The notes under the pieces: generated by a model
Told to the model about the DNA's origin: nothing
The model's database searches: none
Seen by the model: only the letters and a program-made list of their open reading frames with translations
Program-made: the position numbers and the translations under genes
Assembly: GCF_015840715.1 (NCBI RefSeq)
Contig: NZ_CP060397.1
Location: 3,244,686 to 3,308,685, forward strand
Length of the DNA stretch: 64,000 bases
Reading direction: 5' to 3'
Source: Synechococcus sp. CBW1004
GTDB taxonomy: Bacteria > Cyanobacteriota > Cyanobacteriia > PCC-6307 > Cyanobiaceae
Part shown: positions 51,553 to 60,244 of the stretch, in pieces
Position numbering within the stretch: the stretch's first letter is position 1
How the letters are laid out: every line of letters starts with the position of its first letter

Positions 51553-52050
51553 ATGCAATGCCCCTCCTGCCAGCACACCGACAGCCGGGTGCTCGAATCA
51601 CGGGCCGCCGACGGAGGTCGCAGTGTGCGCCGACGCCGTGAGTGCCTCAACTGCGATTTCCGTTTCACCACCTATGAACGGGTGGAAACCGTTCCGATCA
51701 CTGTGATCAAACGGCTTGGCGGTCGCGAAACCTTCAATCGCTCCAAGCTGCTGCATGGTCTGCTGCGTGCCTGTGAGAAGACGGGTCTTGAACCCGCCCA
51801 GCTCGAGATGGTCGTCGACGACATCGAGCTGCTGCTGCAGCAGCGCAGCAGCCGCGAGGTAAGCAGCAACGAGATCGGAGAACTGGTGCTGCAGCGTCTG
51901 CGTGACATGAGCGAGGTGGCCTACGTGCGTTTCGCCTCCGTCTATCGCCAGTTCCAGAGCGTCAGCGATTTCGTTGCCACACTGGAGGGCCTCAACGAGC
52001 GCCGCTCCGCCCCGCACAAGGGGCAGGACAAACTCCTGGCCGTGGGCTGA
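51553..52050 (+). CDS. nrdR: transcriptional repressor NrdR
   Basis: A 165-residue NrdR, which represses ribonucleotide reductase genes when bound to dATP/ATP. The N-terminal zinc ribbon is [20 protein letters not shown] with [20 protein letters not shown] (four Cys), followed by the ATP-cone: [60 protein letters not shown]. The ATG at 51553 gives the exact family start. Confidence 0.95.
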   Translation: MQCPSCQHTDSRVLESRAADGGRSVRRRRECLNCDFRFTTYERVETVPITVIKRLGGRETFNRSKLLHGLLRACEKTGLEPAQLEMVVDDIELLLQQRSSREVSSNEIGELVLQRLRDMSEVAYVRFASVYRQFQSVSDFVATLEGLNERRSAPHKGQDKLLAVG

Positions 52051-52676
52051 GGGTCAGCTCTCGACCTGCCCGGGGGCCTGCCTTCCGACACTGCATCAGG
52101 GCGTTCCGGAACTCTGCCGGCGGGAATGGCCTGACATGGATGACGAAGCCAGGCAGCCGGAGTCAGATGCACCGCCTGGGCACGTGAGGCCGGACGCTGC
52201 CGAGATCTCCCAGGCCGATCCCAAGGGCTGCCCGCCTGCCACGTCATGGGGCCGGGACCGGCATCTCCGCCAGGAGCGGGGGCCGGTGGCAAATGGCGTC
52301 GGCCAGCCGGCGGCAGGTGACGGGCCGAATCCCGTCAGCCAGCGCCTGCGCGCTGCGGGCGGCCAGGCTGGGACCCTCTGTCTGCGCCCGCTCAGGACGG
52401 GAGAGTCCCATAACGGCAGCCCGCCGCAAGCATGGGGGGACCTGATGGTGGTGGTGTGACAGGCCGCCATCCCCCCAGTTCCGAGGGAGCCGGTGTCGTT
52501 CCTGGATCGACTCCGCCCGCAAGAGGCCTGGCGTGACGCTGCAGGCTGCAACGGCTCGATGCCGAGAGGAAGGTGGCGCAGGGGTCGCTTGCTAAGTTTC
52601 AGGATTGCATCAGCACTGCAGGCGGCAGGCCGATGCTCTCCCTTCGCACTGCCCGCGGGCAGACCGCCCCCCTTCC
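52051..52676. promoter_or_regulatory. long leader region upstream of rpsA
   Basis: 626 bp without a supported gene. TGCTAAGTT at 52590-52598 has the form of an extended -10 promoter (TGnTAnnnT) and lies about 80 bp before the rpsA ATG, in an otherwise GC-rich stretch. The rest shows nothing recognisable. An autoregulatory S1 leader could be present but I cannot see a defined structure. Confidence 0.4.
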
Positions 52677-53729
52677 ATGACCCTGACCCCTTCGTCCGAG
52701 CGCGAGGCCCTGAGCGCAGCCGATCTCAGCAATGAAGAGGCCGGCCTCGATCCGGCACTGCTTGAGGATGTGCCCAGCGCGGACGACTCCAGCAGCAGGG
52801 TCGTCAGCCGCGATGGCGATGGCGTCGGCTTCACGCTCGATGAGTTCGCCGCTCTGCTGAGCAAGTACGACTACAACTTCAAGCCCGGCGACGTGGTCAA
52901 CGGCACCGTGTTCGCCCTCGAATCGAAGGGCGCCATGATCGACATCGGCGCCAAGACGGCTGCCTTCATGCCTCTGCAGGAGGTGTCGATCAACCGGGTG
53001 GAGCATCTCTCCGACGTGCTCGAGCCCGGTGAGGTGCGCGAGTTCTTCATCCTCAGCGAGGAGAACGAAGACGGTCAGCTCACCCTCTCGATCCGCCGCA
53101 TTGAGTACATGCGCGCCTGGGAGCGGGTGCGCCAGCTGCAGAAGGAGGACGCCACCATCTACAGCGAGGTGTTCGCCACCAACCGCGGTGGTGCTCTGGT
53201 GCGGGTGGAAGGCCTGCGCGGCTTCATCCCCGGCAGCCACATCAGCACCCGCAAGGCCAAGGAAGAGCTGGTCGCCGACTTCCTGCCGCTCAAGTTCCTG
53301 GAGGTGGACGAGGAGCGGAACCGCCTCGTGCTCAGCCATCGCCGCGCCCTGGTGGAGCGCAAGATGAACCGCCTGGAGGTGGGCGAGGTGGTGCTCGGCA
53401 CCGTCCGCGGCATCAAGCCCTATGGCGCCTTCATCGACATCGGCGGTGTCAGCGGCCTGCTGCACATCTCCGAGATCAGCCATGAGCACATCGAGACGCC
53501 GCACACCGTGCTGAACGTCAACGATCAGATGAAGGTGATGATCATCGATCTCGACGCCGAGCGCGGCCGCATCTCCCTGTCCACCAAGGCCCTCGAGCCC
53601 GAGCCGGGCGACATGCTCAGCGATCCCCAGAAGGTGTTCGACCGGGCCGAGGAGATGGCCGCCCGCTACAAGCAGATGCTGCTTGAGCAGGCCGAAGACG
53701 GTGAACCGATGGGTGTCAGCCTCGACTGA
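52677..53729 (+). CDS. rpsA: 30S ribosomal protein S1
   Basis: A 350-residue cyanobacterial-type S1 with three S1 RNA-binding domains: KPGDVVNGTVFALESKGAMI (about residue 65 on), IYSEVFATNRGGALVRVEGL (~160), and VGEVVLGTVRGIKPYGAFID, GGVSGLLHISEISHEHIETP (~235). Acidic N-terminal extension (~60 residues). Cyanobacterial S1 is shorter than the six-domain E. coli form, so the length is normal. ATG at 52677 chosen over an upstream in-frame region with no conservation. Confidence 0.95.
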   Translation: MTLTPSSEREALSAADLSNEEAGLDPALLEDVPSADDSSSRVVSRDGDGVGFTLDEFAALLSKYDYNFKPGDVVNGTVFALESKGAMIDIGAKTAAFMPLQEVSINRVEHLSDVLEPGEVREFFILSEENEDGQLTLSIRRIEYMRAWERVRQLQKEDATIYSEVFATNRGGALVRVEGLRGFIPGSHISTRKAKEELVADFLPLKFLEVDEERNRLVLSHRRALVERKMNRLEVGEVVLGTVRGIKPYGAFIDIGGVSGLLHISEISHEHIETPHTVLNVNDQMKVMIIDLDAERGRISLSTKALEPEPGDMLSDPQKVFDRAEEMAARYKQMLLEQAEDGEPMGVSLD

Positions 53730-53741
53730 GGCAACCCAGTG

Positions 53742-54761
53742 ATGCTACGGCTGTTGCTGCGCGGCACTGTTCTGGGTGAGGTGAAGGCGGTGCTGTTCGA
53801 CAAGGATGGCACCCTCAGCATCAGCGAGCCCCAGCTGATCACCCTGGCCGAGGCCAGGGTTTTTCTTTGTCTGGAGCGGGTCGAGGCCGGCCTCCGGGAG
53901 GAACTGCGACCGCTGCTGATGCGTGCCTATGGGCTGCGCGAGCGGGCGTCTGGCACCGGCGCTGGTGAGGCAGCCGGTGCGGTGGATCGTGTCATCTGTC
54001 CCGCGGGCATCACCGCAGTGGCCAGCCGCGACCACAACCTGATCGCCACCGCCACCGCCCTCGTGCAGGTGGGCCTCGGCTGGCCGGAGGCGCTCAGCCT
54101 CAGTGAGGAGGTGTTCGCCGCCGCCGACCGGGCCGATGCCCGTCGCGCTTCAGCGCGCCCATCCATCAGCGCTTCAGCGCGCCCAGTCAACGAGCGGCTT
54201 GGGGAGGCAGGTGAGCCATCCAGCGCCAACGCGTCCAAGGCGTACGCCGAGGGCACGGTTGATGAGGCCGCAGCATCGCCCATGGCCAGCGGCGGGGATG
54301 CGGCCGCGCAGGCCATGGCTGCCGGCGCCGCGACCCATCTCGACAGTGCTGGCCGGCCGGCCGTTGGCACCAGCCGCATCACCGAGGGCCTGCGGGAGTG
54401 GCTGGAGCAACTGCGTGCCGCCTCGGTGCTGTGCGCCGTGATCAGCAACGACGACGTCGCTGGCATCGAGCACTTTCTGGCCAGCCATGGCCTGGAGTCG
54501 CACTTCACGGCGATCTGGAGCGCCGAGCACCGGCCGCGCAAACCCGACCCTGCGGCGGTGCATGGCCTTTGCGCCGAACTGGGCCTGGCGGCGGCCGACT
54601 GCGCCCTGATCGGCGATGCCAACAGCGACCTGCGTATGGCGGTGGCCGCCGGCATCCCCCACCAGCTGGCCCTGGGCTACACCGCTGCCTGGAGCACGCC
54701 GCCGCCACTGGCCGAACCGCACCCGCGCGTGCATCACTGGAGCGAGCTCAGCCTGGCCTGA
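53742..54761 (+). CDS. HAD-superfamily phosphatase with low-complexity insertion
   Basis: HAD hydrolase motifs: VKAVLFDKDGTLSISEPQLI (motif I), LCAVISNDDVAGIEHFL (motif II), HRPRKPDPAAVHGLCAELGL (motif III Lys) and CALIGDANSDLRMAVAAGIP (motif IV). A cap region with SRDHNLIATATALVQVGLGW precedes a ~75-residue Ala/Ser-rich insertion containing a 24-bp direct repeat (54145-54161 and 54169-54185). The substrate is unknown. The gene follows rpsA by 12 bp; a GTG one codon upstream is an alternative start. Confidence 0.85.
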   Translation: MLRLLLRGTVLGEVKAVLFDKDGTLSISEPQLITLAEARVFLCLERVEAGLREELRPLLMRAYGLRERASGTGAGEAAGAVDRVICPAGITAVASRDHNLIATATALVQVGLGWPEALSLSEEVFAAADRADARRASARPSISASARPVNERLGEAGEPSSANASKAYAEGTVDEAAASPMASGGDAAAQAMAAGAATHLDSAGRPAVGTSRITEGLREWLEQLRAASVLCAVISNDDVAGIEHFLASHGLESHFTAIWSAEHRPRKPDPAAVHGLCAELGLAAADCALIGDANSDLRMAVAAGIPHQLALGYTAAWSTPPPLAEPHPRVHHWSELSLA

Positions 54762-54820
54762 GCGGCGTGGCGCCGCTGACATCGGCGCGAGATGCCGCCG
54801 AATAAGGTATTAGGCCTTCC

Positions 54821-56119
54821 GTGTCCACCCCGTCCGGCATGAGCAGCCCCTCCGGGTCCACCTCCCGTCACGTCTTCACCTCTGAATCGGTCACCGAGGG
54901 CCATCCCGACAAGATCTGTGACCAGGTGAGCGATGCGGTGCTCGATGCTCTGCTGAGCCAGGATCCGGCCAGCCGCGTGGCCTGTGAGACGGTCGTCAAC
55001 ACCGGCCTGTGCCTGATCACCGGTGAGGTCACCACCAACGCCAAGGTGGATTACATCTCGCTCGTGCGCGGTGTGATCGAGCGCATCGGCTACAGCGGTG
55101 CCCGCGCCGGGGGCTTCGATGCCCACAGCTGTGCCGTGCTGGTGGCCCTCGATCAGCAGTCCCCGGACATCGCCATGGGCGTCGACGAGGCCGACGATCA
55201 CGACGGCGATCCGCTCGACCGCATCGGTGCCGGCGACCAGGGGATCATGTTCGGCTACGCCTGCGATGAAACGCCGGAGCTGATGCCCCTGCCGATCAGC
55301 CTGGCTCACCGCCTGGCCCGCCGCCTCGCCGAGGTGCGCCACAACGGCACGCTCGGCTACCTGTTGCCGGACGGCAAGACGCAGGTGAGCGTCGTCTACG
55401 AGAACGAGCAGCCGGTGGCGATCGACACGATCCTGATCTCCACCCAGCACACCGCCGAGATCGATGGGGTGAGCGAGGAGAACGCCCTGCGCGAACGCAT
55501 CAAACGCGACCTGTGGAGCCACGTGGTGGAGCCCGCCACCAGCGACCTCACTCTCAAGCCGAGTCAGGAGAGCACGCGCTTCCTGGTCAACCCCACCGGC
55601 AAGTTCGTGGTCGGTGGTCCCCAGGGCGACGCCGGCCTCACCGGCCGCAAGATCATCGTCGACACCTATGGCGGCTATGCCCGCCACGGCGGCGGCGCCT
55701 TCTCCGGCAAGGACCCCACCAAGGTGGATCGCTCCGCCGCCTACGCCGCCCGCTTTGTGGCCAAGGCGCTGGTGGCCGCCGGGCTGGCCCGCCGCGCCGA
55801 GGTGCAGCTGAGCTACGCCATAGGCATGGCGCGCCCCACCAGCATCCTGGTGGAGAGCTTCGGCACCGGCGCGATCAGCAACGCCGATCTCACCGCCCTG
55901 GTGCAGGAGCACTTCGACCTGCGGCCTGGCGCCATCATCAACAACTTCGGCCTGCGCGATCTGCCTCAGCAGCGCGGCGGCCGCTTCTACCAGGATGTGG
56001 CTGCCTACGGCCACTTCGGCCGCTCCGATCTGAATCTGCCCTGGGAGGAGGTGGGCGCCATCGCTGAAACCCTGCGTCAGGCCACCGCCGATCGTGTCGC
56101 CGCTGGCGCTGGGGCTTGA
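54821..56119 (+). CDS. metK: S-adenosylmethionine synthase
   Basis: MetK makes SAM from methionine and ATP. Family markers: [80 protein letters not shown] and [20 protein letters not shown]. About 430 residues; the GTG at 54821 or the ATG at 54839 may be the start. It overlaps the following kinase gene by 26 bp. No SAM riboswitch-like leader is seen in the 60 bp upstream. Confidence 0.96.
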   Translation: MSTPSGMSSPSGSTSRHVFTSESVTEGHPDKICDQVSDAVLDALLSQDPASRVACETVVNTGLCLITGEVTTNAKVDYISLVRGVIERIGYSGARAGGFDAHSCAVLVALDQQSPDIAMGVDEADDHDGDPLDRIGAGDQGIMFGYACDETPELMPLPISLAHRLARRLAEVRHNGTLGYLLPDGKTQVSVVYENEQPVAIDTILISTQHTAEIDGVSEENALRERIKRDLWSHVVEPATSDLTLKPSQESTRFLVNPTGKFVVGGPQGDAGLTGRKIIVDTYGGYARHGGGAFSGKDPTKVDRSAAYAARFVAKALVAAGLARRAEVQLSYAIGMARPTSILVESFGTGAISNADLTALVQEHFDLRPGAIINNFGLRDLPQQRGGRFYQDVAAYGHFGRSDLNLPWEEVGAIAETLRQATADRVAAGAGA

Positions 56120-57383
56120 TCTCGGCAGCAGTGGCCTGCGGCTCGCCCTGGCGGAGACCACTCCCGCGGGCGAGCTGCGGCTGCTGAGCGAGGAGAGCGC
56201 CCCCTATCCGCGCCCCTTCGCCGATCCACACGGTTGGCGAGAGGGGTTGACGCTGTTGGTGGCACGGCTGGATCCCGCCCTGCGGGCACGGGTGGGATCC
56301 ATCGCCATCGCCGGCACCTCCGGCACCCTGCTGGGCTGCCGCCCCGATGGCACCGTACTGCCCGGCGAGCCGGGCCTGGCCCTCCCCTATCACCTCAGCT
56401 GCCCGGAGCAGGCGGAGGAGGCGCTGCGGATCTGCGGCGACCCTGGCAGCCCCGCTGCCAGTGCCAGTGGCAGCCTGGCCCGCGCCCTGCGGCTCATCGC
56501 CGCTGCCGAGCCGCCCTTCCTGCTGCGCCATCAGGCGGACTGGCTGATGGGCTGGCTGCTGGGCGACATGCGCTGGGGCGAGGAGGGCAACAATCTGCGT
56601 CTGGGCTGGGATCTGCAGCGCCAGACCTGGGGCGGCACGATCGCGCAGCAACCCTGGGCGGCGGCACTGCCTGAGATCCGCCCCAGCGGCGCCGTTGTCG
56701 GTCGTCTTCACCCCGAGGTGGCGGCGAGCCTCGCGCTGCCCGCAGGCTGCCGGGTGGTGGCCGGCAGCACCGATGCCAACGCCGGCGTGCTGGCCACAGG
56801 TGCCCGGGAGGGCGACGGGATCACCGTGCTGGGCACGACGCTGGTGCTCAAGCAGTTCGTGGACAAGCCGATCCAGGCCCCCGGCGTCAGCTGTCACAGG
56901 GTGGATGGGCGCTGGCTGCTGGGCGGTGCCTCCAACGCCGGCGCCGGCATCCTGCGTCGTTTCTTCGACGATGCTCAGATCGCTGAACTCAGCCGCCAGA
57001 TCGATCCGCGCCGCCCCAGCGGCCTCGATCTGCTGCCGCTGCCGGCCCGCGGCGAGCGCTTCCCGGTCGATGATCCGCTGCTGGAGCCGCGCCTGGAGCC
57101 GCGCCCCGTCAGCGATGCCCTGTATCTCCAGGCCCTGCTGGAGGGGCTCACCGAGCTGGAGCGGCAGGGATGGCAGCGCCTGCGCGGGCTGGGAGCGCCG
57201 CCGCTGCAGCGGGTGCTCACCCTGGGCGGCGGCGCCCGCAATCCCCAGTGGCGGCTGCTGCGTCAGCGGGCCCTCGGGGTGCCGGTGCTGCAGCGGCCGG
57301 GCCTGTCGGCCGCCCTGGGCATGGCGCGGCTGGCTCTGCGCAGCGCAGGCAGGATGGAGGCCCCTGCACCCGCGGACGCATGA
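56094..57383 (+). CDS. FGGY-family carbohydrate kinase (D-ribulokinase-like)
   Basis: A 429-residue sugar kinase: N-terminal [51 protein letters not shown] and C-terminal [54 protein letters not shown]. It is shorter than typical 500-residue FGGY kinases, like the cyanobacterial/plant group shown to phosphorylate D-ribulose (family knowledge). GTG start inside the metK 3' end; its stop overlaps the next small gene (ATGA). Confidence 0.85.
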   Translation: MSPLALGLDLGSSGLRLALAETTPAGELRLLSEESAPYPRPFADPHGWREGLTLLVARLDPALRARVGSIAIAGTSGTLLGCRPDGTVLPGEPGLALPYHLSCPEQAEEALRICGDPGSPAASASGSLARALRLIAAAEPPFLLRHQADWLMGWLLGDMRWGEEGNNLRLGWDLQRQTWGGTIAQQPWAAALPEIRPSGAVVGRLHPEVAASLALPAGCRVVAGSTDANAGVLATGAREGDGITVLGTTLVLKQFVDKPIQAPGVSCHRVDGRWLLGGASNAGAGILRRFFDDAQIAELSRQIDPRRPSGLDLLPLPARGERFPVDDPLLEPRLEPRPVSDALYLQALLEGLTELERQGWQRLRGLGAPPLQRVLTLGGGARNPQWRLLRQRALGVPVLQRPGLSAALGMARLALRSAGRMEAPAPADA

Positions 57384-57499
57384 ACTCAAGGCTGGGCTCG
57401 ATCCTGTCGATGGCGCTGTTCGTGGTGCTGGCGGGCTATGTCGGCTTCAGCGCCGTGCGGCTGGGTCTGATCCTGTGGCAGCGGTTCGGGGCCGCCTGA
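57380..57499 (+). CDS. single-helix membrane microprotein, 39 aa
   Basis: [20 protein letters not shown] continues VGFSAVRLGLILWQRFGAA: one transmembrane helix with a basic/amphipathic end. The ATG overlaps the kinase stop (ATGA), which supports it. Too short to classify. Confidence 0.5.
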   Translation: MNSRLGSILSMALFVVLAGYVGFSAVRLGLILWQRFGAA

Positions 57500-57606
57500 G
57501 CCCTTGGCCTGCCGTCGCCGACTCCCCTGCAACCGGCTGGATGCCAGCGGCGACGCCTCCGGCCGCCGGCCCCCAGAATCGGCCGACCGTCGCCTGAACC
57601 ACGCCC

Positions 57607-57879
57607 ATGGCCGCCGACCCTCTCACCCCCGCTGTCAGCGACCGCATCTGCCGGCACATGAACGACGACCACGCCGACGCGGTCGTGGCCTACGCCCGTC
57701 ACTACGGCGGCATTGCGACTGCCGAATCGGTACGCATGCTCGCGGTGGCTCCTGAGGCGATGCGCCTGGAGGTGGATGGCGCGGTGGTCGAGATTCCGTT
57801 CGATCGCACCCTCACCGACAGCGAGGACGCCCACCGCACCCTGGTGGCGATGCTGCGGTCGCTGCCTGGGAAGGCTTGA
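57607..57879 (+). CDS. DUF2470-domain protein
   Basis: A 90-residue protein: ICRHMNDDHADAVVAYARHY, GGIATAESVRMLAVAPEAMR, VEIPFDRTLTDSEDAHRTLV. This is the DUF2470 module that forms the C-terminal heme-binding part of HugZ-like proteins and also occurs alone in cyanobacteria. The conserved MNDDH-x-D with two His residues is present. Possible role in heme or pigment metabolism (inference). Confidence 0.85.
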   Translation: MAADPLTPAVSDRICRHMNDDHADAVVAYARHYGGIATAESVRMLAVAPEAMRLEVDGAVVEIPFDRTLTDSEDAHRTLVAMLRSLPGKA

Positions 57880-57927
57880 AGCAGATCGCCTGCCCCCGGG
57901 GCAGCTTCCCGTCTGCTCTCCAGTCTG

Positions 57928-58818
57928 TTGCAGCGCGGCCTGGCGGTGCTGTGGCCACCGGGCCAGACCCCTGTGCAGCACCCTGCCGGCATGGCCGCGC
58001 CGAGCGGTCAGGGCTCCGCGGGCTGTGTATGGCGACCCGCGGCCGATCGGCCGGCAGGGGCCGCTTCAGCCACTTCAGCTCAAGCGACGGCCGCCACGTC
58101 GCGCCGGACAGGGGCGCGATCGGGAGGGCAGCCGTGGTGGCCTCAGCTGGGCTGGCTGCTGGCACGTCCCTGTCCCCTCTGCCGTCGGCTGCCGCCGGCC
58201 CTGTCTCCGTGCCGCTCGTCGGTGGATGGCCTCTGCGAGGCCTGCACGACACGGCTGGAGCTGCCCGCAGCGGGGCTGCGCGGCCTGGCGCCCCTGCCCT
58301 GGTGGAGCAGCGGTGCCTATGCCGGCGCGCTTCGCCGCACACTCCTCGACCAGAAGTGCCGGCGTGCCGATGCCGCTGTGATCAGAGCCCTGCTGCAGCC
58401 CCTGCTGGGCGCCCTGCAGGAACAGCCACTGTCCCGGCACGGCCCGCGGGCTGTTCTGGTGGTGCCCATCCCGGGCTGGAAGCGCCGCTCCAACCCGCTG
58501 CCGGGTCTGATCGCTGATCAGCTGGCCCGTGGGCTGGGGCTGCGCCGACGCGATCTGCTGGTGCGCAGGCACCCGGTGCTGGGCCAGCACCGCCTTGGCA
58601 TTCAGCTGCGCCGGACCAACCAGGAGGGATCTTTCCAGCTGGGGCCCGCGAGCCGAGGCCGTCGCCCGGCGCCGGTGCTGCTCGTCGATGACATCCTCAC
58701 CACCGGCTCCACCCTCCGGCATGCGGCCCTCTGCCTGGAGCAGGCCGGCTGGCCGGTGCTGGGCGCGGCCTGTCTGGCGCGGACCCCCAGTCGGCGGGAC
58801 TGGCTGCGGACGCCATGA
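57928..58818 (+). CDS. comF: ComF-family phosphoribosyltransferase-like protein
   Basis: The C-terminal ~215 residues are ComF: zinc-finger-like RPCPLCRRLPPALSPC with GLCEACTTRLELPA, then WWSSGAYAGALRRTLLDQKC, AVLVVPIPGWKRRSNPLPGL, LVRRHPVLGQHRLGIQLRRT and the PRPP loop APVLLVDDILTTGSTLRHAA. ComF proteins act in competence in Bacillus and Haemophilus. The N-terminal ~75 residues from the TTG at 57928 are low-complexity; an ATG at 57991 is another option, and the true start is not certain. Confidence 0.83.
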   Translation: MQRGLAVLWPPGQTPVQHPAGMAAPSGQGSAGCVWRPAADRPAGAASATSAQATAATSRRTGARSGGQPWWPQLGWLLARPCPLCRRLPPALSPCRSSVDGLCEACTTRLELPAAGLRGLAPLPWWSSGAYAGALRRTLLDQKCRRADAAVIRALLQPLLGALQEQPLSRHGPRAVLVVPIPGWKRRSNPLPGLIADQLARGLGLRRRDLLVRRHPVLGQHRLGIQLRRTNQEGSFQLGPASRGRRPAPVLLVDDILTTGSTLRHAALCLEQAGWPVLGAACLARTPSRRDWLRTP

Positions 58819-58848
58819 TCTAAGATCTGCAAGTCGCCAAGGCGACGG

Positions 58849-58921
58849 GCCGGGATAGCTCAGTTGGTAGAGCAGGCGACTGAAAATCGCCGTGTCCCCA
58901 GTTCAAATCTGGGTCCTGGCA
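58849..58921 (+). tRNA. tRNA-Phe (anticodon GAA)
   Basis: A complete 73-base cloverleaf. Acceptor GCCGGGA pairs with TCCTGGC (one G-T). The D arm is GCTC-AGTTGGTA-GAGC. The anticodon stem GGCGA/TCGCC encloses the loop CTGAAAA with GAA. The T arm is CCCAG-TTCAAAT-CTGGG. The discriminator is A; CCA is not encoded. It lies 30 bp after comF and is followed by an AT-rich stretch (58922-58975) with a GGGATT/AATCCC hairpin that may end transcription. Confidence 0.97.
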
Positions 58922-58998
58922 TTTTATAGATAATTAGTTTCAGTCAGGTGTAATCTGGGATTTTTTAATCAATCCCCTTGCCTGGCTATCTTTGTTGT

Positions 58999-59907
58999 TC
59001 ATGCCGATGGACTGGTTGCGGTATGTCGCCTGTCGCCCAGCAGTCGCACTGAGGCGATCTCGGCAGTGGCCTCACCAATGTGGGCCAGCAGGCTGTCGAT
59101 CAGCGCCTGGCTGCGGCGATGCCCGGCGAAATCAGCATGGATCACCAGCACATCCCCGAAGTGAACGGGGATCTCCAGCGGCAGGGATCGATACTCCGGA
59201 CCGTACAGCGGCAGGGTCAGGGCGGAGGCGATGCCCAGGCAGAGCTCCGCGAACGAGAGTTCCGTGTTCGCCGGCCCTGCGCTGTCCTGGGGCGGCATTC
59301 CGTCGGCGGGAGTCCCCAGTCCGAGCTCCCTGAGCCGGGCCTCGAACACAGGGAAGGCTCCCTGTGGCAGGGGCAGCAGCGGATAGGCGGCCACATCCGC
59401 CAGGGTCAGTGGTGACTGCTGCCGCAGCAGGGGGTGGTCATGGCGGGCGGCCAGGAGCATCGCCATCTCGAACAGTGGCACACAGATCAGATCGGGATCA
59501 TCGGGAAGATCGGGTGCCCCACACAGCCAGGCATCGATGATGCGGTTCCGGAGGAGATCAACAGGTCGCTGATATTCCAGATAATTGAGATTGCCTTTCC
59601 TCCAGTCGGCCGGTTGCCATGTCGCATAGAGATCGCGCATCCAGTGCTGCGTCTCGAACCGCAGTGGCAGATTCATCTCCCAGCGGTAGAGCTGATGCAG
59701 CCTGCGTTCGGCGGCGAGCAATTCGACGTCACCATTCACCACCCATTCCGCCGATTGGCGCCTCAGCTTCACAGCGAAGACGTGCTCGCACTTGCTGGCA
59801 TGGCGGCTGATCGTGGACTGGTTGCAGCCCAGGGCCTCGGCCGCCCTTGCTCCGGTTCTCAGCCAGATCAGGTGATCAAGGGCATCCAGGCACTCCAGTG
59901 TGACCAC
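58999..59907 (-). CDS. LysR-family transcriptional regulator
   Basis: A 302-residue protein from a GTG start. The N-terminal winged helix reads CLDALDHLIWLRTGARAAEA and LGCNQSTISRHASKCEHVFA, a LysR-type HTH. The C-terminal effector domain has DAWLCGAPDLPDDPDLICVP, LLAARHDHPLLRQQSPLTLA, and LSFAELCLGIASALTLPLYG. It is divergent from the molybdopterin oxidoreductase gene, the classical layout for a LysR regulator of its neighbour. The inducer is unknown. Confidence 0.85.
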   Translation of the reverse strand: MVTLECLDALDHLIWLRTGARAAEALGCNQSTISRHASKCEHVFAVKLRRQSAEWVVNGDVELLAAERRLHQLYRWEMNLPLRFETQHWMRDLYATWQPADWRKGNLNYLEYQRPVDLLRNRIIDAWLCGAPDLPDDPDLICVPLFEMAMLLAARHDHPLLRQQSPLTLADVAAYPLLPLPQGAFPVFEARLRELGLGTPADGMPPQDSAGPANTELSFAELCLGIASALTLPLYGPEYRSLPLEIPVHFGDVLVIHADFAGHRRSQALIDSLLAHIGEATAEIASVRLLGDRRHTATSPSA

Positions 59908-60244
59908 CAGGTAAGGCTGAAATGATCAGGCGAAGTATCGCCCCGTACCCCGGCAGACATCAGCCGTGGGCCCCTGAACATGAAGATCTGCATCTCATTA
60001 TTCAGTTTCCGCATCAAGCACTCCTCTGGTTGGTGGCTGAGCGTGTCGCTCATGCGGCGTTGCTGTCAGCGCTGAGCGCCAGGGAGTCCCCGCAACCTGG
60101 CCTGGTCTGGTTGCGGGGAGCGCGGGCTGGGCGAGGCTCGGGGCTTCTCTATGGGGACCGCCCCAGCCCTCCGATCAAGGGGGCTCCGGCAGCGCGTTCC
60201 TGGCAACGCTGCGACAGCCGACGCCTCGGAGTCGTCCATAGGGT
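59908..60244. promoter_or_regulatory. divergent regulatory region, LysR gene / oxidoreductase
   Basis: 337 bp between two divergent genes. No supported ORF. It should contain the promoters of both genes and the LysR binding site. I see no obvious T-N11-A palindrome. The left half (59920-60050) is less GC-rich than the right. Confidence 0.4.

Noticed and set aside
54762-54820. SAM riboswitch before metK
   Set aside because: The gap is under 60 bp and shows no conserved riboswitch core.
58922-58975. Integration site (att) at the tRNA-Phe 3' end
   Set aside because: No repeat of the tRNA 3' end was found downstream and no integrase gene is present; the AT-rich stretch alone is weak evidence.
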